NCBI GenBank assembly: GCA_964643045.1
Contig: CAZXSC010000002.1
Location: 1 to 64,000, forward strand
Direction of reading: 5' to 3'
Source: TMED23 sp964643045
Lineage (GTDB): Bacteria; Pseudomonadota; Alphaproteobacteria; Rhodospirillales; UBA2165
Length of the DNA: 64,000 nucleotides
The notes below the pieces were generated by a model. That model made no database searches. It saw nothing but the letters and a program-made list of their open reading frames with translations, and was not told the origin of the DNA. Shown piece after piece: positions 9,601 through 17,509 of this stretch. Position 1 is the stretch's first letter. Every line of letters starts with the position of its first letter. Made by a program: the position numbers and the translations under genes.

Positions 9601-10825
9601 CGGTTCGAGCACCGAGATTACGAGTCTCCGTACTAATAGCCGCGACAATTGTTGACGTCTGCGCAGTCGCTTTTTCGATCGCATCGGTTAGATTCTCTGA
9701 TTGTTTGGTTAGTTGTGACGTTAGTGTATCAGATTGAACCGTCATTTGGTCAGATTGAAGTTTCATGTCCTGAGCATATTCTCGTAAGTTCTCAGTAGTT
9801 GCCGAAACCCGCTGGACAGCCAACTCAGTCGCTCCTGTAAGCGCCTCCGTGTTGCTCGTTAGGTCATTACTCATTTTTTCCGCACGTGTCGCGGCATCAA
9901 CTGAAATCTCTGCCATATTTTCGGAACGGGTTCTATACAGCTCGGCAGTATCATGGGCTTTCTTAGAGGACTCTTCGGCAACACGCATCAAATCTTCACC
10001 GCTCTTTTGCAATGTACTAGTGATGTCTTCAGTTCTAGAGGCCGCCTTTTGGGACACATTAATCAAGTCAAGGCTTTGATGGTGCAGTACATTTCCGGCT
10101 TCTCGTGCCCGAACAATAGCCTGATCCGACGCATTTACCAAATCCTCTGCTTGCTGTCGTAATTTTTCACCAGCACTATCCGCTTTCACTGCTGCTTCTT
10201 CAGATGCAACAGCAAGTGCCGCAGTTTGCCTTTTAATTAGGTCAGTCGCATCACTTGCACGCAACCCAGCATCTTGAGAGGCCCGGGTCAACGCCAACGT
10301 CTGGGTACGTAAGGCCTGAGAAATTTCAGCCACGCGGGTTTCCGCATTCGCTGATGGATAGATCATCTGACTCAAATTCCATCGTAAGGCCTGAGCTTCA
10401 GTCTGGTAAATTCTAGTTTTTTCAAAGAAAGCAACAACGATCCAAATTAATGCTATTGGTGTCATGATCCCAGCTGCTAAACCACCGAGCTCGTGGGGGA
10501 GTAACTGCAAAAAATCTGCGGTAGATAAGCTATTAATTGAAAAACCTATCGAGAATATTAACCAGGCAATGGTAAAAATAGCTGCTGCTAATGTAAGTAG
10601 GCGATAACGTGCGTAGAAAGGTAAGTCAAATTCAGGTGCCTCGAAATAATCAGCAGATGTTGGCTCATTGGGCCCAGACCAGTGTTGAGCGTCTGAGCTC
10701 TCAGGAAATCCTCTATCAACAGGGTTTGCATTGCTATTATCTGCATCATGCACGACCTCTATAGCCGTATTCTCATTGCTTCGATTATTGCGCCAATCTG
10801 CCGATCCAGATGCATCCTTGGCCAT
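6605..10825 (-). CDS. Giant membrane-anchored coiled-coil protein, TipN-like polarity factor
   Basis: 1406 residues from the ATG at 10825, which has GGGAG upstream; a TTG two codons earlier is also open. A polar N-terminus is followed by two membrane helices (about residues 75-98 and 112-134). Then come 44 consecutive 25-residue repeats (about 172-1267; consensus near LxxRSxELxxxSDxAxxKIxxVxxx), all exactly 25 long except one of 21. A 139-residue C-terminal domain contains EEDWKRYSKGDNSVFLRKIL. The order of two helices, long coiled coil and conserved C-terminal domain resembles alphaproteobacterial TipN, which marks the new cell pole in Caulobacter, but the family assignment is from memory of the architecture. 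No cysteine-rich or enzymatic motif is visible. A structural or positioning role at the inner membrane is likely. Confidence 0.65.
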   Translation of the reverse strand: MAKDASGSADWRNNRSNENTAIEVVHDADNSNANPVDRGFPESSDAQHWSGPNEPTSADYFEAPEFDLPFYARYRLLTLAAAIFTIAWLIFSIGFSINSLSTADFLQLLPHELGGLAAGIMTPIALIWIVVAFFEKTRIYQTEAQALRWNLSQMIYPSANAETRVAEISQALRTQTLALTRASQDAGLRASDATDLIKRQTAALAVASEEAAVKADSAGEKLRQQAEDLVNASDQAIVRAREAGNVLHHQSLDLINVSQKAASRTEDITSTLQKSGEDLMRVAEESSKKAHDTAELYRTRSENMAEISVDAATRAEKMSNDLTSNTEALTGATELAVQRVSATTENLREYAQDMKLQSDQMTVQSDTLTSQLTKQSENLTDAIEKATAQTSTIVAAISTETRNLGARTETIMSQVKQVGDELRGDTKGLLAAGDMATERIGEVADKYRQHIDKLEESTDQASAKTLAVAAQIDDVRNVLEKTIDETSEKIDKITETLAVKGEALSSSSEKAVGEISEVGDELQKKSDHMVKLNDLVILRMGNTSEAIRKRTAELTDASKEINLQIDSASERLSQARLDLKDVSDSSVGNVDKVVAALRRDLQELLHVAGNVGDVNSNFSSRLSELTSESAAATDKLQKLGEQVDDKIREISLASENAGEGIAEISDKLTEQSRFLNNASATAVEKVSEVTEVLREGEESLSAVSSKTTDRLRSIGFVLDRRTKELSEAANEASEKVNSVAEVLKQNATNLSVSSTKAVSDIDVAGETMAYRSAEVSGSADKAARLIGLVTDALRQQSRDLSRRTDNAADQIENVGEKLHQRSRELTDITDDAVMRMDETWETLEDRADKMRILSSDLIGQVSEAASALHDRSQELASASDSAVSDVGSVGDTLLRQSREAATAADEAATRLTRIAEDLNSNFGEIKGSSEDTEERLNQMGANFRQRAEEFAQSAIESNSHVQAFADTLQERSSQILGVSDEASAKVEAVGGALQERSREVALAVDRAAKLLSAVTSGLQRHSDEIHSVSDRAVEKTKDVNEFLKSGADELSRISDQSAERLEDTSNAVRQRLDDLTLSSDRAIAKLGGAADMMGVRADQMAETARVAADATRSAHEAMKETAHSTGMSAEDNLNKLKAISDALQKQTRDVGEASSRLSQNMGGAGAGLRQQLQELTKTFNEALNGINIVGDNVTRRASEASKASNRAISDMESWGQTIKKGTDDLSTASSKLAKDAKEVADSVARQTVDLSRTSQQAAEITDALKDLTTKSGHEDFLRRMALVSEGLESIAIDINRIMETRITEEDWKRYSKGDNSVFLRKILGMRNKARLAKINQLYRNNPDFRNYVTRYLKQFDELIESARRSGQEGVLGAGFMTSDAGKVYMILQSALSREFGGEAPSPDSSV
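7025..10312 (-). repeat. Coding tandem repeat: 44 units of 25 codons (75 bp) in the TipN-like gene
   Basis: Splitting the protein at each LxxR/Q-type start gives 43 units of exactly 25 residues and one of 21 (the 18th unit, beginning LRRDLQELL). The count closes exactly: 173 residues before, 1096 in repeats, 139 after, total 1408 in the TTG numbering. The units are divergent at DNA level, so this is an old protein repeat and not a recent microsatellite. 25 residues over seven helical turns (3.57 per turn) corresponds to two heptads plus one hendecad, compatible with a nearly straight coiled coil. Confidence 0.9.
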
Positions 10826-11083
10826 ATCCAACTCCCAATAATTTGAAGAATTATAAAACGTTAATTCTCAGAGACGTTGCACGATAGTCTAACATAAAAA
10901 TAGGATTAATCAAAATTACTGTTTCGATACTAATTATCTAAAGATTTGTTTAAAAGTTGTGTATAGTTTGTCAATAAATTGGGGATAACCTGTGAGCAAG
11001 TCCTAAATGGCGTTTAACAAAAGGCCTTTGCATTATAGACTAAAGCATGTGAAAATTTTCCTAGTACTTAAGAGGAGTTTCGA

Positions 11084-11401
11084 ATGGATAATCAAACTAA
11101 AACAGAACTTGAAGCAGCGGCCTTCAGAGGCCTTATAGCGCATCTGCAAAAACGCACAGACGCGCAAAATATTGATATCATGAATCTGGCTGGGTTTTGC
11201 CGAAACTGCCTGTCGAAATGGTATCTGGCAGCTGCAAATGAGCTGAATGTAGAGCTTGATATGGATCAAGCGCGTGAAGCGGTATACGGTATGCCCTATT
11301 CAGACTGGAAAGAAAAATACCAAACCGAGTCGACAAAGGAACAACAGGAAAGATACGAGAAAACAAAACCACTACATGCCAAAATAAGTGGACATCAGTG
11401 A
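11084..11401 (+). CDS. DUF1244 family small protein
   Basis: 105 residues with the full DUF1244 pattern: an N-terminal helix AAAFRGLIAHLQKRTDAQN, then NLAGFCRNCLSKWY with paired cysteines C39 and C42, and a C-terminal VYGMPYSDWKEKYQ. The family is small, common in Proteobacteria and without a settled function; the CxxC could bind metal or be redox active. AGAGGAG lies ahead of the ATG. The stop overlaps the end of the convergent MFS gene by 7 bases. Identification is confident; function is unknown. Confidence 0.88.
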   Translation: MDNQTKTELEAAAFRGLIAHLQKRTDAQNIDIMNLAGFCRNCLSKWYLAAANELNVELDMDQAREAVYGMPYSDWKEKYQTESTKEQQERYEKTKPLHAKISGHQ

Positions 11402-12825
11402 TTTCCTATTTCTTTCTGTTGGCAAATAATGAAAGTTATCATCGAAACGACTGTTAAAATAGCTAGAAAAATATCTGCAATGTGAATAAGGTCAACCGCC
11501 CTTGATACGATGACGGCAGACGCCCCCTCCGTAAGCCCCGCTGTATTAGCCATTAAACCAGCCAAAGCCGAACCAAAGGCCAATCCAATGTTCCGGATTG
11601 TCTGAATAGAAGAAGCCACCAAAGTAATATCGTCCTCATCAGCACAATCAATTGATAACGCCATAACGTGTATATTTGAAAATCCAATCCCAAGTCCCAT
11701 TAGACCCAAAGAGAGAATTATTAAAATTATCGGTCCATTGACAGCAAATATTGCCAAACCAATGGCTCCAAAAACCATTAGGATACCACCACCAATAATG
11801 GCAACTTTTGCCTTCAACCCAGTCCAGGAAGCACTTGCTATTGCAGCAAACGTCCAACAAAATGATAAAGCAGCGCTAATGTAAGCCGCAATTATGGGCG
11901 TCTGATCGTGAAGGATTTGAAGGTACAGGGTAGAATACATTATTGCGAAAACAAAAGTGCAGGTAAAAAATATAGCAAACCAATAAGAAGACCCAATCGC
12001 TGAATTTGGAATCAACGTCTTCTTGGGAAACATCCGATTAGCCGAGGATGCATCTCGCCGCAGCGCATATGCGAGCATAGCAATTGAAGCTACAATCAAA
12101 GCAATTCTATATATATTTTCGCCAGTTTGTGAAGTTAACCCAACACTCAGTATCCCAAATGCAATTAAGAAAAGTCTGGTGATGGGAAATTTAGTAGTTA
12201 GACCCTCCTTCCCTATATTTTCAATGTGATACCACACGAGAACACAAAACAAGAAAGTAAGGGGCACGATGGCCCAGAAGGCCAAGCGCCAAGAACCTAG
12301 TTCAGCAAAAATACCACCAAAAGCTGGCCCAACGACCGTCGCCAGTCCCCAGGTTGTCGAAATTACAGATAAGATCCGAGTGCGCAGATGTGACGGATAA
12401 ATTGTCCCAACCACACCGAATGATTGAGCGATAATTAGTCCTCCTCCCAGCCCTTGAAGCAGCCGCCAGAAAATCAGAATTTCAATATTCGGGGAATAAG
12501 CTGCGCCTAAATTCGCAATTAAAAACATTGCGCCCGCAATTATGAAACCGTCCCTTTCTCCATATCTGACCCTTACGGGTCCCGCACTCGCTGCTCCTAC
12601 AATTGCACCAACCGTAAAAATCATGACTGGCCATACATAGAGCGAAGTTCCGCCAATATCTTCAATGACTGTTGGCATTATTGTCAGTATTATGAACGTA
12701 TTTATAGCATAAAGGAGGATGCCAAAATTAATTATGATAGATGGAAGAAGCAATTTACCCGTAAATAAGCTTTTCCAGCTAGGCTCTTTACTTGCGGCCC
12801 TTGCATTCATAATAATATCTTTCAT
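11395..12825 (-). CDS. MFS transporter, drug-exporter type (DHA2/EmrB-like)
   Basis: 476 residues, almost entirely hydrophobic helices. The N-terminal half has IMPTVIEDIGG after helix 1, VRVRYGERDGFIIAG at the cytoplasmic loop, FWRLLQGLGGGLIIAQSFG in helix 4 and WGLATVVGPAFGGIFAELGSWRLAFW in helix 5, the pattern of proton-driven multidrug exporters. Length suits 12-14 helices. The substrate is not predictable. It is transcribed alone, divergent from the MmcQ-like gene and convergent with DUF1244. The start at 12825 lacks a good Shine-Dalgarno; an in-frame ATG 15 bases downstream is a possible alternative. Confidence 0.82.
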   Translation of the reverse strand: MKDIIMNARAASKEPSWKSLFTGKLLLPSIIINFGILLYAINTFIILTIMPTVIEDIGGTSLYVWPVMIFTVGAIVGAASAGPVRVRYGERDGFIIAGAMFLIANLGAAYSPNIEILIFWRLLQGLGGGLIIAQSFGVVGTIYPSHLRTRILSVISTTWGLATVVGPAFGGIFAELGSWRLAFWAIVPLTFLFCVLVWYHIENIGKEGLTTKFPITRLFLIAFGILSVGLTSQTGENIYRIALIVASIAMLAYALRRDASSANRMFPKKTLIPNSAIGSSYWFAIFFTCTFVFAIMYSTLYLQILHDQTPIIAAYISAALSFCWTFAAIASASWTGLKAKVAIIGGGILMVFGAIGLAIFAVNGPIILIILSLGLMGLGIGFSNIHVMALSIDCADEDDITLVASSIQTIRNIGLAFGSALAGLMANTAGLTEGASAVIVSRAVDLIHIADIFLAILTVVSMITFIICQQKEIGNH

Positions 12826-12939
12826 TTTTAATTTCTGGTTGCTCGGATTTTGCTTCGTTTATTTATGATAAGCTTTGTGTTAAATTTTTTTGGATAAGTC
12901 AAACTATGTCACTCAACGTCTTGGCTGGGATAATTACTA

Positions 12940-13320
12940 ATGAACCTTAATGAATTTAACAAATTCTGCATATTACTTCCTATGACAGCCTATATTGTTC
13001 AATGGCGCGGCTCTCACGTTTGGAAGGTTGGAGAAAAAGTCTTTGCTATTGGCCGTTGGGGCGAGGGGAAAAATACCGGTATAACGTTTAAGGTTTCTGA
13101 GATCGCTTTTGAATGTTTAAAAGATGAACCAGGCCTGCGACCTGCTCCCTATTTTGCATCGCGAGGAATGACGTGGCTACAGTATTACGAAGAACAGGAT
13201 TACACAGAAAGGAGGCTTTCACATAATGACCTAAAATCACTGCTGGCAGAATCTCATCGCATAGTCTCACTTGGTCTGACAAAAAAAAAACAGAAAGAAC
13301 TATGCCTTTACGGGCAATAG
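12940..13320 (+). CDS. MmcQ/YjbR family protein
   Basis: 126 residues. The N-terminal EFNKFCILLP matches the family's opening helix and LPG-like turn. HVWKVGEKVFAIGRWGEG and ITFKVSEIAFECL follow the strand order of MmcQ/YjbR (a CyaY-like fold), and RPAPYFASRGMTWLQYY contains the conserved RPAPY block before the last helices (LLAESHRIVSLGL). Some members are annotated as DNA-binding, but the biochemical role is unsettled. The first ATG is favoured because residues 5-14 belong to the family core. It is a monocistronic gene facing an upstream MFS gene. Confidence 0.78.
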   Translation: MNLNEFNKFCILLPMTAYIVQWRGSHVWKVGEKVFAIGRWGEGKNTGITFKVSEIAFECLKDEPGLRPAPYFASRGMTWLQYYEEQDYTERRLSHNDLKSLLAESHRIVSLGLTKKKQKELCLYGQ

Positions 13321-13340
13321 AGTTTTTTCCGGTTTGACAC

Positions 13341-13358
13341 CGAGATATGTAAATCTCG
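13341..13358 (+). terminator. Small hairpin after the MmcQ/YjbR gene
   Basis: CGAGAT and ATCTCG form a 6-bp stem around a 6-base loop, 20 bases after the stop codon. No T-run follows, so an intrinsic terminator is doubtful. Confidence 0.25.
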
Positions 13359-13447
13359 AATTATTCCAAATTTTATAGTATTTAGCTCATCAATGAACTG
13401 AAATCGCCTAACCTGAATTGATTGCAACCCTAATAATTTTAACTATA

Positions 13448-13467
13448 TTGTAAATATTATATTACAA
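13448..13467 (+). promoter_or_regulatory. Inverted repeat upstream of the cupin gene, possible operator
   Basis: TTGTAA (13448-13453) and TTACAA (13462-13467) form an inverted repeat with an 8-base spacer, and the longer ATTGTAAAT element recurs about 50 bases downstream, still ahead of the gentisate-dioxygenase-like start at 13548. Position and repetition suggest a regulator site, but the region is A/T-rich and chance is possible. Confidence 0.3.
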
Positions 13468-13547
13468 CGAGACTATTTTTTTAAGAATGCAATAGTAATT
13501 GTAAATCAAACCAATTAGGGGGCCACGGCTCGTAAAAGGTTATATTA

Positions 13548-14615
13548 ATGGACACTCCGATAAATAGTAAAAAGTCGGTTAGTGCTGAGCGCAAGGTTTA
13601 CTATAAAAAACTGAGAGGCAATAGTTGCGCCCCATTATGGGAAAACCTTGCACATCTAGTAACACCAGAACCAGTAATTACTGCGATTCCCAATCTGTGG
13701 GATTATTCTAAAATTAGAGAAGACTTACTACATTCTGCAACATTAATCACAGCTGAAGAGGCAGAAAGAAGGGTTTTAATGCTTGAAAATCCTGCCTTGG
13801 AGGGTAGAGCTAGGATTACAGAGAATATGTACGCTGGATTGCAGTTAATCATGCCGGGTGAAATCGCTCGTGCACACCGACACTCGCCGGCTGCACTAAG
13901 ATTTATAGTTGAGGGGTCTGGAGGTTATACCGCTGTAAACGGCGAAAAAACTTATATGGAACCAGGGGATTTTATAATTACACCTTCAATGGCTTGGCAT
14001 GATCATGGTAATGAAGGGAATGATCCCGTCGTCTGGATGGACGGATTGGACTTACCCCTAGTAAGACATATTGGGGCTATGTTCATGGAACATTATACCG
14101 ATGAACAGTTTCCTGAAGGGCAGCCGCACGGAGATAGTCTAGACCGCTATGGAAGCAATATGAGGCCTGTTAGTCAAGAACCGGACCGCTTAGATTCGCC
14201 CATTTTCAGCTATCCTTATTCAAAATCTCGTGAAACTTTGGAAAAGCTTAGTAAAACAACTGAGTGGGATCCCTATCACGGACTTAAACTTGAATACATA
14301 GATCCAACAAGTGGCGGTGCTGCCATGTCAACAATTTCTACTTTTCTTCAACTATTGCCCAAAGGATTTAAAACTAAAAAATATCAAACTACTGAGAACA
14401 CAACTTATTCTGTTATTGAGGGTTCAGGCCGCATCATCGTGGGTAAAGATGAAGCTACCAAAAGTATTGACTGGGAGAACAAGGATATCTTTGTGGTACC
14501 TTGTTGGTATCCTCACAGAATTGAAGCAGACGAAGATTCAATCATCTTTAGTTTTTCTGATAAAGTCGTACAGACAAAATTAGGTTTGTATCGAGAAAAA
14601 CGCGGCAATGCCTAA
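13548..14615 (+). CDS. Gentisate 1,2-dioxygenase-like bicupin
   Basis: 355 residues with two cupin domains. The first has GEIARAHRHSPAALRFIVEG with H110 and H112 and WHDHG with H151, matching the three-histidine Fe(II) site of gentisate dioxygenase, which opens gentisate to maleylpyruvate with O2. The second cupin (from about 260) has VIEGSGR and VPCWYPHRIEADEDS but lacks a full HxH set, as in the family. Related enzymes use 1-hydroxy-2-naphthoate or salicylate, so the exact substrate is not fixed. It lies 23 bases before a sulfatase, suggesting cotranscription. No maleylpyruvate isomerase or fumarylpyruvate hydrolase is in the window. Confidence 0.82.
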   Translation: MDTPINSKKSVSAERKVYYKKLRGNSCAPLWENLAHLVTPEPVITAIPNLWDYSKIREDLLHSATLITAEEAERRVLMLENPALEGRARITENMYAGLQLIMPGEIARAHRHSPAALRFIVEGSGGYTAVNGEKTYMEPGDFIITPSMAWHDHGNEGNDPVVWMDGLDLPLVRHIGAMFMEHYTDEQFPEGQPHGDSLDRYGSNMRPVSQEPDRLDSPIFSYPYSKSRETLEKLSKTTEWDPYHGLKLEYIDPTSGGAAMSTISTFLQLLPKGFKTKKYQTTENTTYSVIEGSGRIIVGKDEATKSIDWENKDIFVVPCWYPHRIEADEDSIIFSFSDKVVQTKLGLYREKRGNA

Positions 14616-14638
14616 TTTTTCTGGATCAATTTAAAAGA

Positions 14639-16228
14639 GTGGCCAAGGTAAAAAATATTCTTTTCATTATGTGCGACCAGTTGCGGGCAGATTACCTCTC
14701 TTGCGCTGGACACCACCGACTTGAAACAACAAATATTGATGCCTTAGCCGCACGGGGTGTTTTGTATTCAAAAGCTTATTGTCAGGCCCCAATTTGTGGA
14801 GGCTCGCGCATGAGTTTTTATACTGGTCGTTATTGTTTCACCCATGGTGCCACCTGGAACGGTGTCCCGTTGAATTTAGGTGAGCAAACTATAGGCGATT
14901 ATTTAAGACCATTGGATTACCGTGTTACTCTAATTGGTAAAACACACATGACAGCAGATATTGCTGCCATGAAGAGGCTTGGGATTGACCCTCATTCAGC
15001 TTATGGAGTGTTTGCCAGCGAATGCGGTTTTGAACCCTATGAGCGCGACGATGGGCTTTGGGGCAATGATGATTTTGCACCAGATGACCTGGCATACAAC
15101 AGGTATCTCAATGCACAAGGCTATGAAGGAAAAAATCCTTGGCATGATTTTTCTAATTCGCATGAGGGACCCGACGGTGAAATACTTTCAGGATGGTATC
15201 TTCGAAATAATCATCTACCAGCGCGAGTTAAAGAAGAACATTCAGAAACAGCCTACATGACAGACCGGGCTATGGAATTTGTCACGGAGACAGGTGATAA
15301 ACCGTGGTGCTTGCACTTAAGTTATATAAAACCTCATTGGCCTTATGTCGCACCTGCGCCATATCACAATATGTACGGCCACAATGACATGATCGCAGTC
15401 AATCGGCACCCAAGCGAAAAAGAGAATGGACATCCGGTATTCAAGTTTTTTATGGATAAATCTGATAGCCAAACATTTTCGCGCGATGAAGCGCGTAATA
15501 ATGTAATTCCAGCCTATATGGGGCTTATAAAACAAATTGACGATCATCTGGGACGTTTATTCTTTTTATTGGAAGAGACAGGAAGAATGGATGATACGAT
15601 GATTGTCTTTACATCAGATCATGGGGACTATTTGGGTGACCACTACATGGCCGAAAAAGATCTGTTCCACGAAGAAAGCGTACGAATTCCCATGATTATT
15701 TATAATCCAGATGAACTAGCTGATCCAACCCGAGGGACAATTGACGAACGTTTTGTTGAGGCCATTGATTTGGTGCCTACTTTCATCGAGGCCGTTGGAG
15801 GTGAAGTTCCCGAGCATATTTTGGAAGGACGATCCCTAATTCCTCTCCTCAAGGGAGAAACACCAAAGGACTGGAGATCCTACGTTATCAGTGAATCGGA
15901 GTATGCAGCCCGTTTTGCCAGTTGGGAATTTGGAATTAAACCAAGTGAAGCTCGAGGTACCATGGTTCGCACGGAGGACTGGAAATACATCCACCATGAA
16001 GCATTCAGACCTGAGTTATTCGATCTAAGGAATGATCCGCGAGAGTTACGCGATTTGGGTGAAGATCCTTCATATGAAAATATCCGAACTAATATGCGAG
16101 GGCATATGTTTGAATTTTTGCGTCGGAGGAAATTTCGAACGACATTCAGCGAAAAGGCGATGGAGAAACGCGCGCGATGGTCGCTTGATGACGAGGTCAA
16201 AAAACCTGTCTATATTGGCACCTGGTAA
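14639..16228 (+). CDS. Sulfatase / phosphonate-monoester-hydrolase family enzyme
   Basis: 529 residues from a GTG. The N-terminus has NILFIMCDQLRADYL (metal-site D13), the signature region reads PICGGSRMSFYTGR at about 51-64, and FTSDHGDYLGDHYMAEK supplies the second metal cluster and lysine. These place it in the alkaline-phosphatase superfamily near arylsulfatases and phosphonate monoester hydrolases. The maturation signature is normally CxPxR or CxAxR; here C53 is followed by GGSR, with Gly where Pro is expected, so conversion to formylglycine is uncertain. No signal peptide is seen, so it is likely cytoplasmic. It follows the cupin gene and precedes the TRAP genes, suggesting desulfation of an imported compound. 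Confidence 0.85.
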   Translation: MAKVKNILFIMCDQLRADYLSCAGHHRLETTNIDALAARGVLYSKAYCQAPICGGSRMSFYTGRYCFTHGATWNGVPLNLGEQTIGDYLRPLDYRVTLIGKTHMTADIAAMKRLGIDPHSAYGVFASECGFEPYERDDGLWGNDDFAPDDLAYNRYLNAQGYEGKNPWHDFSNSHEGPDGEILSGWYLRNNHLPARVKEEHSETAYMTDRAMEFVTETGDKPWCLHLSYIKPHWPYVAPAPYHNMYGHNDMIAVNRHPSEKENGHPVFKFFMDKSDSQTFSRDEARNNVIPAYMGLIKQIDDHLGRLFFLLEETGRMDDTMIVFTSDHGDYLGDHYMAEKDLFHEESVRIPMIIYNPDELADPTRGTIDERFVEAIDLVPTFIEAVGGEVPEHILEGRSLIPLLKGETPKDWRSYVISESEYAARFASWEFGIKPSEARGTMVRTEDWKYIHHEAFRPELFDLRNDPRELRDLGEDPSYENIRTNMRGHMFEFLRRRKFRTTFSEKAMEKRARWSLDDEVKKPVYIGTW

Positions 16229-16397
16229 CCCGGTATCTTTTAAGATAAATTCAACTAAATATAAATTCAAACGAAATAGAGGAAAAAAATAGACAAAAAT
16301 TTCATCTACTGTCCAAGACTTTAAAAAAATTTAATTGGATTTAGGGCAACAGATATTCTTGATTATCACTCATTTAGTTAATATAAACCATTGTAAC

Positions 16398-16413
16398 TGA
16401 GAATAAATTCTCA
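16398..16413 (+). promoter_or_regulatory. Perfect inverted repeat upstream of the TRAP operon, candidate operator
   Basis: TGAGAAT and ATTCTCA (7-bp arms, 2-base spacer) lie about 70 bases before the dctP start, in a 255-base gap with no gene. Size and place suit a GntR- or LysR-like binding site, but no regulator gene is nearby to support this. Nothing else is recognised in the gap. Confidence 0.4.
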
Positions 16414-16483
16414 CTAGTGCACACTATTAAGTTAAGCGTTCACAGCAATAGTGCTGGGATTTGTAACTTATAAGGAGATTATA

Positions 16484-17500
16484 ATGAGAAAATCAACCAC
16501 GGGAGTGTTATTCGCGGGTGCTATAGTAATCGGCGGCTCTATGAGTATTCAACCTGCAGACGCGGCAGACGTAAACCTCCAATTTACTAACTGGCTTCCC
16601 CCTTTCCATCATTGGACAAAAACTTTCCGTCGATTCGCGGATTCGATCGAAAAACAATCTGGGGGTAAAATAAAAATTACAGTGACCAAAAACTCCCCAG
16701 CAAAACCACCGGGGCAATATGACCTTGCTAAAAATGGTATCCGCGACGTAGTAATGGGGGTCTCCGGTTATACCCCGGGCCGCCATCAAATATTCCGTAT
16801 GGCTGAGGTTCCTTTTGCTACCCCAAATTCTGAAGCAGGAAGCCCAGGTCTCCACAACTGGTATACCAAGCACGGCTTCGATAAAAAAGAATTTAAAGGT
16901 ACAAAATTAATTTCAGCGTTCGTACATGGGCCTGGTCTTTTACACAGTAAGAAAGAAATAAAATCTCTTGCCGACATTAAGGGTGTAAAAATCAGAGTTG
17001 GCGGCGGGGGTGTACTAATAGCAAAAAGTCTTGGAGCTGTGCCTGTTGCAATGTCAGCGACAAAAGCTCACGAAAGCCTTCAAAGAGGTACTACCGATGC
17101 CGCCTTCTTTCCATATGAGGCGGTGAAAGGGTTTAAACTAGCAAAACTCGTCAAATATCATCTTGAAGTACCCGGCGGCCTGTATACCACTTCTTTTTAT
17201 GTCGCTATGAATAAGAAGAAATGGGATGGCCTTCCTGGCTGGGCAAAAGACGACTTCAAAAAAGCAGGCGGAGCTGCCGGTTCTAAATTGATTGGCCAAG
17301 GATGGGATGCAGCTGATAAGGTAGGTAAAAAAGCGGCTCAAGATGCGGGAAATAAAATCCAGACTATTTCGTCAGCAAATCAAAAAGCTTGGGCTAAAGC
17401 TCTCAAAGCGGTTAAAGCTGGGTGGATTGCTAAAGCCAATAAAAAAGGACTAAACGGCGAAGCTCTTTTGAGTGAATTGTTGTCAATGATGAAGGGTTAA
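16484..17500 (+). CDS. dctP: TRAP transporter solute-binding protein (DctP family)
   Basis: 338 residues from the ATG at 16484, chosen because TAAGGAG sits just upstream and the protein then opens with a signal peptide (KST, a hydrophobic stretch, and cleavage probably after PADA). The mature protein starts ADVNLQFTNWLPP and contains the DctP features of ligand-binding lobes: SLADIKGVKIRVGGGGV and TDAAFFPYEAVKGFKL. It captures an organic acid in the periplasm for the DctQM permease that follows 9 bases later. The C-terminal half is unusually lysine-rich. The ligand is unknown; neighbours suggest an aromatic acid or sulfonated or sulfated compound. Confidence 0.88.
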   Translation: MRKSTTGVLFAGAIVIGGSMSIQPADAADVNLQFTNWLPPFHHWTKTFRRFADSIEKQSGGKIKITVTKNSPAKPPGQYDLAKNGIRDVVMGVSGYTPGRHQIFRMAEVPFATPNSEAGSPGLHNWYTKHGFDKKEFKGTKLISAFVHGPGLLHSKKEIKSLADIKGVKIRVGGGGVLIAKSLGAVPVAMSATKAHESLQRGTTDAAFFPYEAVKGFKLAKLVKYHLEVPGGLYTTSFYVAMNKKKWDGLPGWAKDDFKKAGGAAGSKLIGQGWDAADKVGKKAAQDAGNKIQTISSANQKAWAKALKAVKAGWIAKANKKGLNGEALLSELLSMMKG

Positions 17501-17509
17501 ACCTTCTAT

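Noticed and set aside
7025..10312. Tandem 75-bp period considered as a CRISPR or satellite array
   Set aside because: Units differ at DNA level, the period is codon-based and the frame is open throughout, so it is a protein repeat.
10970..11010. GGGGATAACCTGTG considered as a DnaA box or origin
   Set aside because: It is a single imperfect element with no cluster of boxes or A/T-rich unwinding region and no dnaA or parAB nearby.
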